Assembly (NCBI GenBank): GCA_009377525.1 | Contig: WHTW01000003.1 | Span: 1 to 64,000 of the forward strand | Length of the DNA: 64,000 bases | Reading direction: 5' to 3' | DNA from: Rhodospirillales bacterium | GTDB lineage: Bacteria; Pseudomonadota; Alphaproteobacteria; Reyranellales; Reyranellaceae | Shown here: piece by piece, positions 34,405 to 43,154 of the stretch | Position numbering within the stretch: position 1 is the first letter of the stretch | How the letters are laid out: each line of letters opens with the position of its first letter | Program-made: the position numbers and the translations under genes | Notes under the pieces: model-generated | Databases searched by the model: none | Seen by the model: only the letters and a program-made list of their open reading frames with translations | What the model was told of the DNA's origin: nothing

Positions 34405-34641
34405 ATGCTGCGCATCATCGCCCTCGTCCTCGTCCTGGTGCTGGCGCCGACCGTCGCCTTCTTCCTGTGGGCGTGGGGCGTCAAGATCAAGGAACAGCGC
34501 AAGCTCTCGGGCACCCTGCCCGAATGGCAGGACCTGCCGCTGACCTGGCTCGGCATTGCGGGCCTCGTCTGTACCATCATCGGCTTCGTCGTCATGTTCT
34601 TCACGCAAGACCAGGGCTATGGCGGCCTCTTCGCGCCATGA
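34405..34641 (+). CDS. small two-helix membrane protein (DUF6111-like)
   Basis: A 78-residue inner-membrane protein with two helices (residues 3-23 and 48-67) separated by a polar loop WGVKIKEQRKLSGTLPEWQD. It is recurrently found between a NUDIX gene and cca in this group of bacteria, which argues it is real. Function is unknown. It lies between two palindromic repeats, starting 13 bp after the first. Confidence 0.7.
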   Translation: MLRIIALVLVLVLAPTVAFFLWAWGVKIKEQRKLSGTLPEWQDLPLTWLGIAGLVCTIIGFVVMFFTQDQGYGGLFAP

Positions 34642-34650
34642 CTCTTCATA

Positions 34651-34733
34651 CGGACCGCGGGCCCCCAACGTCGCGGTTTACCGCGACGCACCCGCCTCAT
34701 GAGTCATGAGCGGGCCTGGAGGCCCGCGGTCCG
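34651..34733. repeat. GGACCGC-family palindromic repeat with internal stem
   Basis: CGGACCGCGGGCC on the left pairs with GGCCCGCGGTCCG on the right. An inner stem GTCGCGGT / ACCGCGAC and a CTCATGAGTCATGAG centre are present. It lies directly before cca, 15 bp from the start codon. Confidence 0.88.
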
Positions 34734-34747
34734 GTGAGCCGCCGTGG

Positions 34748-35905
34748 ATGAACGAGGCGCCGGTGCAGACGTTGCTCGGCGCGCTGACGCAGGCCGGCAT
34801 TGCGGCGCGTTTTGTCGGCGGCTGCGTGCGCGACTGGGTCTTGGGTTGGCCGATCAGCGACATCGACATCGCCGTCGACAAGCCGCCCGAGACCGTGATG
34901 AAGGCGCTCGAGGCGGCCGACATCAAGGTCGTGCCGACCGGGCTGAAGCACGGCACGGTGACGGCGATCGTCAAGAGCCGCCTCTTCGAGATCACGACCC
35001 TTCGCCGCGACGTCGAGACCGACGGACGTCGCGCCATCGTCGCCTTCACCGACGACTGGCGCACCGACGCCGAGCGCCGCGACTTCACCTTCAACGCGCT
35101 CTACGCCGAGCCCGACGGCACGATCCACGACTACTTCGACGGCCAGGCCGACCTTTTAGCCGGCCGCGTGCGCTTCATCGGCGATCCCGAGCAGCGCATC
35201 GCCGAGGACCGCCTGCGCGTGCTGCGTTTCTTCCGCTTCCATGCGCACTACGGCAAGCCGCCATTCGACGGCGCGAGCTTCGACGCCTGCCGGCGCAACG
35301 CCGCGACGGTGAGCGGTCTCTCGGGCGAGCGCGTGCGCAAGGAACTTTTCCGCACGCTCGACGCATCCGGCGGCGCCGACGCCTTCGACGCCATGCTCGA
35401 GGCGGGCGTGCTCGATCATTGGCTGCCCGAATACGCCGGCAGCGCAAAACTGCGCGCGCTCGCGGCGCGCGAGGAGAAGCCCGATGCGCTGCGCCGACTG
35501 GCGGCGATCCTGCCGGCGGACGCCGATGCGACGGCGATCGGCAAGCGGCTGAAACTGTCGACGCAGGAATCCGTGCGCCTGCAGCTCCTGCTCGATCCCG
35601 CGAACGCGATCGACACGACCAACCGGCGCGCCAGCCTCTATCGTCTCGGCACGAAGCTCTTCATCGACCGCGTCCTGCTCGACGCGCCCGGCGACTGGCG
35701 CGCCGCGCTGGCGCTTGCCGGCGCCTGGACGCCGCCGGAACTGCCGATCGGCGGCAACGATGCACTGGCGCTGGGGCTGAAGCCTGGTCCCAAGGTCGGG
35801 GCGCTGATCGAAGCGGTCGAGCGCTGGTGGATCGCCGGCGACTTTTCCGCCGACCGCGCCGCCTGCCTCGCCGAGCTGAAGCGCCTCGCCGATGCTCAAG
35901 CCTAG
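34748..35905 (+). CDS. cca: CCA tRNA nucleotidyltransferase / poly(A) polymerase family
   Basis: Adds or repairs the 3' CCA end of tRNAs. The 385-residue class II nucleotidyltransferase starts MNEAPVQTLLGAL and has FVGGCVRDWVLG, the metal-binding DIDIAV pair, LRRDVETDGR, ERRDFTFNALYA for base selection, and a helical tail. The Met at 34748 is chosen; 14 earlier codons of the frame are derived from the repeat (GPGGPRSGE) and are probably not translated. Its stop overlaps the next gene by 14 bases, so the two are coupled. Confidence 0.92.
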   Translation: MNEAPVQTLLGALTQAGIAARFVGGCVRDWVLGWPISDIDIAVDKPPETVMKALEAADIKVVPTGLKHGTVTAIVKSRLFEITTLRRDVETDGRRAIVAFTDDWRTDAERRDFTFNALYAEPDGTIHDYFDGQADLLAGRVRFIGDPEQRIAEDRLRVLRFFRFHAHYGKPPFDGASFDACRRNAATVSGLSGERVRKELFRTLDASGGADAFDAMLEAGVLDHWLPEYAGSAKLRALAAREEKPDALRRLAAILPADADATAIGKRLKLSTQESVRLQLLLDPANAIDTTNRRASLYRLGTKLFIDRVLLDAPGDWRAALALAGAWTPPELPIGGNDALALGLKPGPKVGALIEAVERWWIAGDFSADRAACLAELKRLADAQA

Positions 35906-36320
35906 CGTCACGTTCATCCTGTGGCTCGCCATCGCGTTGTTCATCGTGCTGAACGACGTGGTCGGCGATACCTGGATCGGCGTCAACCTCACGGTGCGCG
36001 CCGTCGAATGGTACAAGGTGCTGGTGCCGCTGCCCTACGTGGCGATGCTGGCCATCATCCACGCCCGCCGCACCGCGGGCCCGCGCTGGTTCGAAGCGGC
36101 GCTGCTCGCCGCGCTGCTGTGGCCGGTGTCGACGGTGCTGGTCGATCTCGCCTACGTGCGATTGACCTACGACGCCGAGCCCGCCGCGTTCTTCGATCGC
36201 TTCGGTGGACCCTATCCGCTGCTGATCGCGGCCCTGTTCGTGCTGCCTTTACTGACGGGATTGCTGTTGAGGCGTCATGGTCTTCCGGACCGCGCGCCTC
36301 CGGCTCGCTCATCGTCATGA
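35892..36320 (+). CDS. integral membrane hypothetical protein
   Basis: A 142-residue protein with four predicted helices (residues 7-23, 44-60, 69-88, 109-126) and no known motif. It overlaps the end of cca, so translation is coupled. Its last 16 residues (RRHGLPDRAPPARSSS) are encoded by the left arm of a palindromic repeat that supplies the stop codon, so insertion of the repeat probably changed the original C-terminus. Function is unknown. Confidence 0.7.
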   Translation: MLKPSVTFILWLAIALFIVLNDVVGDTWIGVNLTVRAVEWYKVLVPLPYVAMLAIIHARRTAGPRWFEAALLAALLWPVSTVLVDLAYVRLTYDAEPAAFFDRFGGPYPLLIAALFVLPLLTGLLLRRHGLPDRAPPARSSS

Positions 36321-36369
36321 GCGCGCGGGTAGGTCGCGTCAAACGCGACCCGGCGCGCGGTCTGGAAGA
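36281..36369. repeat. GGACCGC-family palindromic repeat overlapping a gene end
   Basis: TCTTCCGGACCGCGCGC on the left pairs with GCGCGCGGTCTGGAAGA on the right (one mismatch). Inside are GCTCATCGTCATGAGC and a stem GGTCGCGT / ACGCGACC. The left 40 bases are coding for the membrane protein tail. The right end touches the hemF stop. Confidence 0.88.
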
Positions 36370-36370
36370 A

Positions 36371-37273
36371 TCAAGGCCACCGCACCTCCGGCGGCAGCGA
36401 CATCAGGATCGCCTCGACATTGCCGCCGGTCATCAGGCCGAACTTGGTGCCGCGGTCGTGCAGCAGGTTGAACTCGACGTAGCGGCCGCGGCGCACGAGC
36501 TGGTGCTCGCGCTCGGCCGCGGTCCACGGCTCGTTCATGTGCTGGCGCACCAGCCGCGGATAGACGTCGAGGAAGGCCTCGCCGACGGCGCGGGTGAAGC
36601 CGAAGTCGCGCGCGAAGTCGCCGCTGTCGAGGTCGTCATAGAAGATGCCGCCGACGCCGCGCGGCTCGCCGCGATGCGACAGATAGAAGTACTCGTCGCA
36701 CCACTTCTTGAAGCGCGGGTAGTACGTCGCGTCGTGCGCGTCGCAGGCGGCCTTGAGCGCGCCGTGGAAGGCGTCGGTGTCGGGCTGGTGCGGCGTCATC
36801 GGCGTGAGATCGGCGCCACCACCGAACCAGGCGCGCGTGGTCACGATATGACGCGTGTTCATGTGCACCGCCGGCACCCGGGGCGAGCGGATGTGCGCCA
36901 CCAGCGAGATGCCCGTGGCGTAGAAGCGCGGATCCTCGGCCGCCCCCGGGATCTGCTTGCGGAACTCCGGGTTGAACTCGCCGAATACCGTCGAGACGTT
37001 CACGCCCACCTTCTCGAACACGCGGCCGCGCATGAGCGACATGGTGCCGCCGCCGCGGTCCTCGTTGGGCCCGGCCTCGCGCCGCCACTGCTTGCGCTCG
37101 AAGCGGCCGGGCGCGAGCTCGCTGTGCGTGCCGGTGAGGTCGTCCTCGAGCTTCTCGAAGGCCGCGCAGATGCGATCGCGCAGGCTCTCGAACCAGGTGC
37201 GCGCCTCGTCCTTGCGGCGCTGCACGGTGGCATCGTCGGGGAGCGGTGTCGGAGTGCTAGTCGGAGAGCGCAT
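36371..37273 (-). CDS. hemF: oxygen-dependent coproporphyrinogen III oxidase
   Basis: Converts coproporphyrinogen III to protoporphyrinogen IX in haem synthesis, using O2. The 300-residue product has all family blocks: [79 protein letters not shown] and [18 protein letters not shown]. The start at 37273 overlaps the end of trmL by 17 bases, so the two are coupled. A terminal oxygen-using haem gene next to bc1 genes suits an aerobic life. Confidence 0.96.
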   Translation of the reverse strand: MRSPTSTPTPLPDDATVQRRKDEARTWFESLRDRICAAFEKLEDDLTGTHSELAPGRFERKQWRREAGPNEDRGGGTMSLMRGRVFEKVGVNVSTVFGEFNPEFRKQIPGAAEDPRFYATGISLVAHIRSPRVPAVHMNTRHIVTTRAWFGGGADLTPMTPHQPDTDAFHGALKAACDAHDATYYPRFKKWCDEYFYLSHRGEPRGVGGIFYDDLDSGDFARDFGFTRAVGEAFLDVYPRLVRQHMNEPWTAAEREHQLVRRGRYVEFNLLHDRGTKFGLMTGGNVEAILMSLPPEVRWP

Positions 37274-37718
37274 CGAATCCCGAGGTCTGGCGCAGGGCCT
37301 CGCTCACTACCATGGCGGCCGCCAGCGCGACATTGAGCGAGCGTGCGCCCTTCTGCAGCGGGATGCGCAGCCTGAGGTCAGCGGTCCGGTGCACGTCGTC
37401 GGGCACGCCCGCGCTTTCACGCCCGAACAGCAGGATGTCGTCCTTCGCGAAGGCGACGCCCGGGAAGTCCGTCGCCCCCTTGGTCGTCAGCAGGACCAGC
37501 CGACCCGCCGGCCGATCGCGCTTGAAGGCGGCCCAGGATGCATGACGGGCGATGCTTGCCAGGTCGTAGTAGTCCATGGCGGCGCGGCGAATGCGCTTGT
37601 CGTCGACCGGGAAGCCGCAGGGTTCGATCACGTCGAGAGGCACTTTCAGACAGGCCGAAAGCCGGATGAAGGCCCCGAGATTCTGGGGAATGTCGGGTTC
37701 GAACAGGGCCAGTCGCAT
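37257..37718 (-). CDS. trmL: tRNA (cytidine(34)-2'-O)-methyltransferase
   Basis: A SPOUT methyltransferase that methylates the wobble ribose of tRNA-Leu species. The 153-residue product starts [20 protein letters not shown] and has the trefoil-knot SAM site [32 protein letters not shown]. The ATG at 37718 fits family length; the frame extends upstream over the petA leader but is not coding. It is divergent from petA with 192 bp between, a gap that must carry both promoters. Confidence 0.95.
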   Translation of the reverse strand: MRLALFEPDIPQNLGAFIRLSACLKVPLDVIEPCGFPVDDKRIRRAAMDYYDLASIARHASWAAFKRDRPAGRLVLLTTKGATDFPGVAFAKDDILLFGRESAGVPDDVHRTADLRLRIPLQKGARSLNVALAAAMVVSEALRQTSGFDALSD

Positions 37719-37910
37719 GGCCTCCGTTCTACCCGTTGTTCTGGCCGCGTCCGCGTCGCGAAAGCGCCTGCCACAGGCCGTGCGGCGCGCTGTCGCAGAA
37801 CGCCCGCGGTTCACCTGCGCTTTGGGCCTGCGACCAACAGAGCCTTGAAACATAAGGCCCTTTTGCGGTCTAAAGACCCCATCTCCTCGGGGGGCGGAAA
37901 GAGAAAGCAA

Positions 37911-38477
37911 ATGGCTGCATCAACTATTCCGACCGGTGGGCACGGCGATCCCACCCGGCGCGACTTCCTCATGGTCGCAACCGGTGCCTTGGGCGCTGTC
38001 GGTGTCGCCGCGACCGCCTGGCCCTTCATCAACAATCTCAACCCGGCCGCCGATACGCTGGCGTTGTCGTCGATCGAGGTGAACATCCAGCCGATCCAGG
38101 TCGGCCAGGCCATCACCGTGAAATGGCGCGGCAAGCCGGTGTTCATCCGGCATCGCACGCCGGAGGACATCAAGGTGGCCGAGGCCGTGCCGATGTCGGA
38201 GCTGCCCGATCCGCAGACCGACAATGCGCGCGTCACCGACAGCGCCAAGAAGGTGCGGCCCGAGTGGCTGATCATGATCGGCATCTGCACCCATCTCGGC
38301 TGCGTGCCGCTCGGCAACAAGCCCGGCCAGGACAAGGGCCCCTACGACGGCTGGTACTGTCCGTGCCACGGCTCGGCCTACGACACGGCGGGCCGCATCC
38401 GCAAAGGGCCGGCGCCGAAGAACCTCGAAATTCCGGACTACCTGTTCACGTCCGACACTCTCGTCCGCATCGGCTGA
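37911..38477 (+). CDS. petA: ubiquinol-cytochrome c reductase Rieske iron-sulphur subunit
   Basis: The [2Fe-2S] subunit of complex III, taking electrons from ubiquinol. The 188-residue product has a twin-arginine signal-anchor ([17 protein letters not shown]) whose helix stays in the membrane, and a Rieske domain with CTHLGC and CPCHGS as the two cluster loops. First gene of the bc1 operon; petB follows 33 bp later. The start is the ATG at 37911. Confidence 0.97.
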   Translation: MAASTIPTGGHGDPTRRDFLMVATGALGAVGVAATAWPFINNLNPAADTLALSSIEVNIQPIQVGQAITVKWRGKPVFIRHRTPEDIKVAEAVPMSELPDPQTDNARVTDSAKKVRPEWLIMIGICTHLGCVPLGNKPGQDKGPYDGWYCPCHGSAYDTAGRIRKGPAPKNLEIPDYLFTSDTLVRIG

Positions 38478-38510
38478 TCGTCAGCGGTCGCCCGCCCAGG
38501 AGCTAGCAGA

Positions 38511-39746
38511 ATGGCCTCGTCCCACGGCACGCCGCCGGTCTTCAACAACAAGGTGATCGCCTGGATCGATCACCGACTGCCGGTCTTCTCGTATCTCGAG
38601 AAGGAGTATAACACCTTCCCGACGCCCCGGAATTTCAACTATTTCTGGAATTTCGGCGCGATCGCGACGGTGATGCTGGTGCTGATGATCGCCACGGGCA
38701 TTGTGCTCGCGACCAACTACACCCCGCACGTGTTGATGGCCTTCGACTCGGTCGAGCGCATCGACCGCGACGTGCCGCAGGGCTGGCTGATCCGCGACCT
38801 GCACATGAACGGCGCCTCGTTCTTCTTCATCGCCGTCTACATCCACATCTTCCGCGGCATGTACTACGGCTCCTACAAGGCGCCGCGCGAACTGCTGTGG
38901 ATCCTGGGCGTCATCATCTTCCTCTTGATGATGGCGACCGCGTTCATGGGCTACGTGCTGCCGTGGGGCCAGATGAGCTTCTGGGGCGCCACCGTCATCA
39001 CCAACCTGTTCTCGGCCATCCCGGTGGTCGGCGACGCCATCGTCACCTGGCTGTGGGGCGGCTTCGCCATCGACAATCCGACGCTCAACCGCTTCTACGC
39101 GCTGCACTACCTGCTGCCCTTCATCATCGTGGCGGTGGTGGCATTGCACGTGATCGCGCTGCACGTGCATGGCTCGAACAATCCGCTCGGCATCGATCCG
39201 CGTGGGCCGCAGGACACCGTGCCGTTCCACCCGTACTACACGATGAAGGACGGCTTCGGCGTCGTGGTCTTCCTGATCGTCTATGCCGGCTTCGCCTTCT
39301 TCGCGCCCGACTACATGGGCCATCCCGACAACTACATCCCGGCCAACCCGCTGGTGACGCCCGAGCACATCGTGCCGGAATGGTACTTCCTGCCGTTCTA
39401 CGCGATCCTGCGCGCGATTCCCGACAAGCTGGGCGGCGTCATCGCCATGTTCGGCGCCATCGCCGTGCTGTTCGTGCTGCCCTGGCTCGACACCTCGCGC
39501 GTGCGTTCGGCGACGTTCCGGCCGATCTACAAGTGGTTCATGTTCGTGCTGGTGATCGACGTCGTCGTTCTGGGCTTCTGCGGCGCCAACCCGCCGGCCG
39601 GCTTCTGGATCCCGTTGGCCCAGGTCGCCACCGTCTACTATTTCTTCCACTTCCTGATCCTGCTGCCGATCCTGGGCAAGATCGAACGACCGTTGCCATT
39701 GCCGCCCAGCATTGCCGACGCCGTGCTCAAGAAGAAGGCGGCCTGA
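38511..39746 (+). CDS. petB: cytochrome b of complex III
   Basis: The eight-helix dihaem subunit of the bc1 complex. The 411-residue product carries the haem-ligand histidines in helices B and D ([19 protein letters not shown] and [22 protein letters not shown]), the PEWY quinol-site motif ([20 protein letters not shown]) and [32 protein letters not shown] precedes the ATG. It is a full-length b gene, not split as in b6f, and is followed by petC two bases later. Confidence 0.97.
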   Translation: MASSHGTPPVFNNKVIAWIDHRLPVFSYLEKEYNTFPTPRNFNYFWNFGAIATVMLVLMIATGIVLATNYTPHVLMAFDSVERIDRDVPQGWLIRDLHMNGASFFFIAVYIHIFRGMYYGSYKAPRELLWILGVIIFLLMMATAFMGYVLPWGQMSFWGATVITNLFSAIPVVGDAIVTWLWGGFAIDNPTLNRFYALHYLLPFIIVAVVALHVIALHVHGSNNPLGIDPRGPQDTVPFHPYYTMKDGFGVVVFLIVYAGFAFFAPDYMGHPDNYIPANPLVTPEHIVPEWYFLPFYAILRAIPDKLGGVIAMFGAIAVLFVLPWLDTSRVRSATFRPIYKWFMFVLVIDVVVLGFCGANPPAGFWIPLAQVATVYYFFHFLILLPILGKIERPLPLPPSIADAVLKKKAA

Positions 39747-39748
39747 TC

Positions 39749-40531
39749 ATGCGCAAGCTTCTCGTCACCGGCGCGATCGCTGCCGCGTCTCTGGCTACGG
39801 CTGCCGTCGCTATCGCCGCCGGCACCACGCCGCATCCACCGCACAAGCACTGGCACTTCCAGGGCCCGTTCGGCACCTACGACCGTGCCGCCGCCCAGCG
39901 CGGCTATCAGGTCTATCAAGAGGTCTGCGCGGCCTGTCATTCGCTGTCACTCCTGGCCTATCGCAACCTGATGGAGCTCGGGCTCACCGAGAACCAGGTC
40001 AAGGACCTGATCAAGGATATCCAGGTTCCCGACCTCAACGACGACGGCCAGCCGATCGAGCGGCCGGCGCGTCCATCCGATCGCTTCAAGAAGCCGTTCC
40101 CCAACGAGGCCGCCGCGGCCGCAGCCAACAACGGCAAGGCGCCGCCCGACCTCAGCGTCATCGTCAAGGCGCGCGAGAACGGGCCGGACTACATCCATGC
40201 CCTGCTGACCGGCTACGTGCCGTTCGACAAGCTGACGCCCGAGCAGATCAAGGAGTTCGCCGTCACCAAGGACGACAACTTCAACACCTACTTCCCGGGT
40301 CACAAGATCGCCATGGCGCCGCCGCTCAGCGACGACAAGGTGACCTATGCGGACGGCACCAAGGCCACGACCGACCAGGAGGCCTCCGACGTCGTCGAGT
40401 TCCTGGCCTGGGCGTCCGAGCCGCACATGGAGGACCGCAAGCGCACCGGCGTTCGCGTCGTCCTGTTCCTGCTCGCCATGGCTGGCCTTATGTACGCTGT
40501 CAAACGGTCGGTGTGGTCGGACAAACACTGA
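39749..40531 (+). CDS. petC: cytochrome c1 of complex III
   Basis: The c-type haem subunit that passes electrons from the Rieske protein to soluble cytochrome c. The 260-residue product has a signal peptide (residues 1-24, ending AIAAG), the haem site CAACH near residue 60, YRNLMELG, APPDLSVIVKAREN, the methionine ligand in KIAMAPPLSD and a C-terminal anchor (VVLFLLAMAGLMYAVKRSVW). It starts two bases after petB. Confidence 0.96.
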   Translation: MRKLLVTGAIAAASLATAAVAIAAGTTPHPPHKHWHFQGPFGTYDRAAAQRGYQVYQEVCAACHSLSLLAYRNLMELGLTENQVKDLIKDIQVPDLNDDGQPIERPARPSDRFKKPFPNEAAAAAANNGKAPPDLSVIVKARENGPDYIHALLTGYVPFDKLTPEQIKEFAVTKDDNFNTYFPGHKIAMAPPLSDDKVTYADGTKATTDQEASDVVEFLAWASEPHMEDRKRTGVRVVLFLLAMAGLMYAVKRSVWSDKH

Positions 40532-40602
40532 AAGGTCACTGACCTAGTCAACAGTGCGAACCCTAAATTTCGCCTCGGCGCTTGAACCAATTGGGGGTCA
40601 TC

Positions 40603-40641
40603 CCAGTTGAAATAGACGTTCCCTAACTGGAGGACGTCTAT
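40603..40641 (+). promoter_or_regulatory. two mutually exclusive hairpins over a ribosome-binding site
   Basis: ATAGACGT at 40612-40619 pairs perfectly with ACGTCTAT at 40634-40641, taking in the first two bases of the ATG at 40640 and leaving CTGGAGG in the loop. Alternatively CCAGTT at 40603-40608 pairs with AACTGG at 40625-40630, covering part of the ribosome site. The two stems overlap and cannot form together. This could be a translational switch or thermometer. Confidence 0.45.
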
Positions 40642-41029
40642 GTGTGACTACTCACTCGAACTCTATCGTTCACGGCCTGCCGCCCAAGAAGAGCAGTACA
40701 CGCTCCACCGCTTCCCCAGCGGAACCATGGGCTTCGTCGCCGGCACTGACTGCGAGACCGCGGTCTGCATGCCGGCCGGGGCCCGCCTCAGCCTCGAAGG
40801 CATCAACGAGACGGTGCAGCGCGCCTTCTCGATCGGGCCTGCCGAGGAAGTGACGATGACCCGCCTCGAGGTCACCGGGCATGCCCATCGCGACGCCGTC
40901 CGCTTCGCCAACGGCCGCGAGGTGCTGCTGCAGAGCCTCAATGCCGGGGTGACCTGCCGGCTCGCGCCGCGCGACCTGACGGAGGTCCTGGGCCTCAAGA
41001 CGCCGACGACGGAGCTCGTCGACGCCTAG
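40640..41029 (+). CDS. conserved hypothetical protein
   Basis: A 129-residue soluble protein starting MCDYSLELYRSRPA. I do not recognise its family. It has no signal peptide, and its predicted content is mostly beta strands (FPSGTMGFVAG, HAHRDAVRFANGREVLLQSL) with three cysteines. The GGAGG site at 40629 sits in the potential hairpin described separately. It follows petC by 108 bp and may be independently transcribed. It ends convergent with the CitE-like gene, the two stops sharing the bases CTAG. Confidence 0.65.
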   Translation: MCDYSLELYRSRPAAQEEQYTLHRFPSGTMGFVAGTDCETAVCMPAGARLSLEGINETVQRAFSIGPAEEVTMTRLEVTGHAHRDAVRFANGREVLLQSLNAGVTCRLAPRDLTEVLGLKTPTTELVDA

Positions 41030-41922
41030 GATCGCCTAAGCCGGCATTCGATCGCGTCGTGGCGCGCCAGCAGGCGGCGGGCGCGGTCGATCGCCGGGAT
41101 GTCGATCATCTTGCCATCAACGGTGAAGGAGCCGCGGCCCTCGGCCGCGGCTTTTTCATCGGCCGCGATCAGCTTCCTGGCGTAGGCCACGTCCTCGGCC
41201 GACGGCGTGAAGGCCTCGTTCAATGCCTGCACCAGGCCGGGATGCACGCAGGTGCCGCCCGAGAAGCCGAAGCGCCGCGCCCGCTCGGCGCTCCTCTTGT
41301 AGGCCGCTGGATCGGAGTAGTCGGCCACGGTGCCCAGAATGCCGATCATCGCCACGCCGTGCGCCTGCGCGGCGAAGGCGACCAGCCGCTTGGGCAGCTC
41401 GAGCGATTCGTCGCTCGGGATCGAGCCGGTCTCCAGTGCGAAGTCCTCGCCGCCCAGCATCATGGCGATGACGCGCGGGGCCCTCTCGGCGATGTCGTCG
41501 AGCCCGGCGAGCGCGCGCGGATGCTCGATCATGACGCCGAAGCCGACGCTGCCCACCGGCATGCCGCGTTCGCGCTCGAGTTCGCTTACCGCCTCGTCGA
41601 GCAGCCGCAGATGCTGCACGCCCTCGGTCTTGGTGATGAACAGCGCCGACAGGCCCGGCCGCACGGCGGCCTCGATGTCGAGGATGGCGAGCCGCATCGG
41701 GCGATTGATGCGCACCGCGACGTCGGCGCCGCCGCGCACCACCTTCTTCATCGTCTCGGGCAGCATGGCGCGGGCGGTGGGCTTCTCGGCCGCGGTCACG
41801 CTGTCCTCGAGATCGACCAGGATGCAGTCCGCGCCGCGCTCGTGCGCCTTGTCGATGAACTTGGGCACATTGCCCGGCACGTAGAGGATCGAGCGCCAGA
41901 CGGGCGGAGGAGGGCGGCTCAC
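41026..41922 (-). CDS. CitE-like HpcH/HpaI aldolase family CoA-ester lyase
   Basis: A 298-residue TIM-barrel enzyme of the citrate lyase beta/malyl-CoA lyase family, splitting or hydrolysing an acyl-CoA ester with Mg2+. Conserved parts are RSILYVPGN, DCILVDLEDSV (metal aspartate/glutamate), VRINRP, FITKTEG, MIEHPRAL (metal glutamate) and GGEDFALETG. The GTG at 41922 overlaps the TGA of the CaiB gene (GTGA) and follows AAGGGGA. It is in one operon with the dienelactone hydrolase and CaiB genes. The exact ester is unknown; methylmalyl- or hydroxyacyl-CoA is a guess. Confidence 0.88.
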   Translation of the reverse strand: MSRPPPPVWRSILYVPGNVPKFIDKAHERGADCILVDLEDSVTAAEKPTARAMLPETMKKVVRGGADVAVRINRPMRLAILDIEAAVRPGLSALFITKTEGVQHLRLLDEAVSELERERGMPVGSVGFGVMIEHPRALAGLDDIAERAPRVIAMMLGGEDFALETGSIPSDESLELPKRLVAFAAQAHGVAMIGILGTVADYSDPAAYKRSAERARRFGFSGGTCVHPGLVQALNEAFTPSAEDVAYARKLIAADEKAAAEGRGSFTVDGKMIDIPAIDRARRLLARHDAIECRLRRS

Positions 41923-43154
41923 TTCTTCTTCCCCTTGGAGATGGCGCCGGACTGGCAAAGCTTGTCGTACTCGGCCGCGCCCAAGAGCGGCTTCAGCAAG
42001 ACCTCGTTGTGCTCGCCGATCTTGGGGGCGGGCGTGCGCAGCGCGCCGGGCGTGCCGGAGAAGCGCGGCACGACGGGATGCGTGGGCAACTCGCCCATCT
42101 CCTCGTCGGGAATCTCGATCAGCGCCTCGCGCTCCAGCACGTAGGCGTCGGCCACGATCTGGCCGATGTCGTAGACCGGCCCGATGGTGACGCCGGCGTC
42201 GTCGAAGAATTTCAGGTTCGTCACCAGGTCGCGCTCGGCAATGAAACCGCCGATAATGCGGTCGAGCTCCTCGCCGTTCTTCACGCGCTCGATGTTGGTG
42301 GCGAAGCGCGGGTCCTTGACCAGCTCGGGCCGGCCGATCTTGACCAGCACGCGCTCGGCCATGCCCTGGGTCGAGGCCGACAAGCAGACCCAATGCCCGT
42401 CCTTGGTCTGGTAGACGTTGCGCGGCGCCGCATTGGTCGAGCGGCTGCCGGTGCGCACCTTCATCTCGCCGGTGAGCTTGTGGTTGGCTGCCTGCGGGCC
42501 CAGCACCGAGAACAAGGGATCGAACAGCGGCAGGTCCATCACCTGACCCGTGCCGCCGTTCATTTCGACCTCGCGCAGCGCCACCATGACCGCGCCGTAG
42601 CCGTAGAGGGCAGCCATCGCGTCGGCGAGATACATCGGCGGCAGCACCGGCTCGCGGTCGGCGAAGCCGTTCATCGAAGCGAAGCCGCTATAGCCTTCGA
42701 TCAGGGTGCCGAAGCCCGGCTTGTGCCGGTAGCGCCCGTCCTGGCCCCAGCCGGAGATGCGCACAATGACGAGTTTGGGATTGATCTTGTGCAGGTCATC
42801 TGGCGCCAGCTGCATGTCCTCGAGCACGCCGGGCCTGAAACTCTCGACCAGGATCTGTGCGCTCCTGGCCAGCTCGCGCACGATCGCGCGGCCGGCGTCC
42901 GAGCGCAGGTCGAGCGCCACGCTCTTCTTGTTGCGGCTATAGACCTTCCACGCCGTCTCGATGCCCTTGACGCGCCACGAGCGCAGCGTGTCGCCCTCGG
43001 GCGGCTCGATCTTGATCACCTCGGCGCCGAAGTCGGCGAGCTGCAGGGTCAGAATGTTGCCTGCGACCAGGCGCGACAGGTCGGCGACGCGGACCCCGTT
43101 CAAGGGTCCGCGCGCCGACGGCGTGAAGGATTTCTTTGAAGGTCGTCTAGCCAA
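41919..43154 (-). CDS. CaiB/BaiF family (class III) CoA transferase
   Basis: A 411-residue enzyme that moves CoA between carboxylic acids through aspartyl intermediates. The family pattern includes LNGVRVADLSRLVAGNI, LADFGAEVIKIEPPEGDTLR, SRNKKSVALDLRS, the SFRPGVLEDMQL block, the catalytic aspartate in MYLADAMAALYG, and PVYDIGQIVADAYV. The start is a TTG at 43154, overlapping the hydrolase stop by eight bases; no ATG lies before the conserved region. It is coupled to the downstream CitE-like lyase by GTGA. A dicarboxylate such as succinate is a common donor; the acceptor is unknown. Confidence 0.9.
   Translation of the reverse strand: MARRPSKKSFTPSARGPLNGVRVADLSRLVAGNILTLQLADFGAEVIKIEPPEGDTLRSWRVKGIETAWKVYSRNKKSVALDLRSDAGRAIVRELARSAQILVESFRPGVLEDMQLAPDDLHKINPKLVIVRISGWGQDGRYRHKPGFGTLIEGYSGFASMNGFADREPVLPPMYLADAMAALYGYGAVMVALREVEMNGGTGQVMDLPLFDPLFSVLGPQAANHKLTGEMKVRTGSRSTNAAPRNVYQTKDGHWVCLSASTQGMAERVLVKIGRPELVKDPRFATNIERVKNGEELDRIIGGFIAERDLVTNLKFFDDAGVTIGPVYDIGQIVADAYVLEREALIEIPDEEMGELPTHPVVPRFSGTPGALRTPAPKIGEHNEVLLKPLLGAAEYDKLCQSGAISKGKKK

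Noticed and set aside
40531-40543. AGGTCACTGACCT palindrome just after petC as terminator
   Set aside because: The arms are separated by one base only, so it cannot form a hairpin of normal geometry, and no T-run follows.
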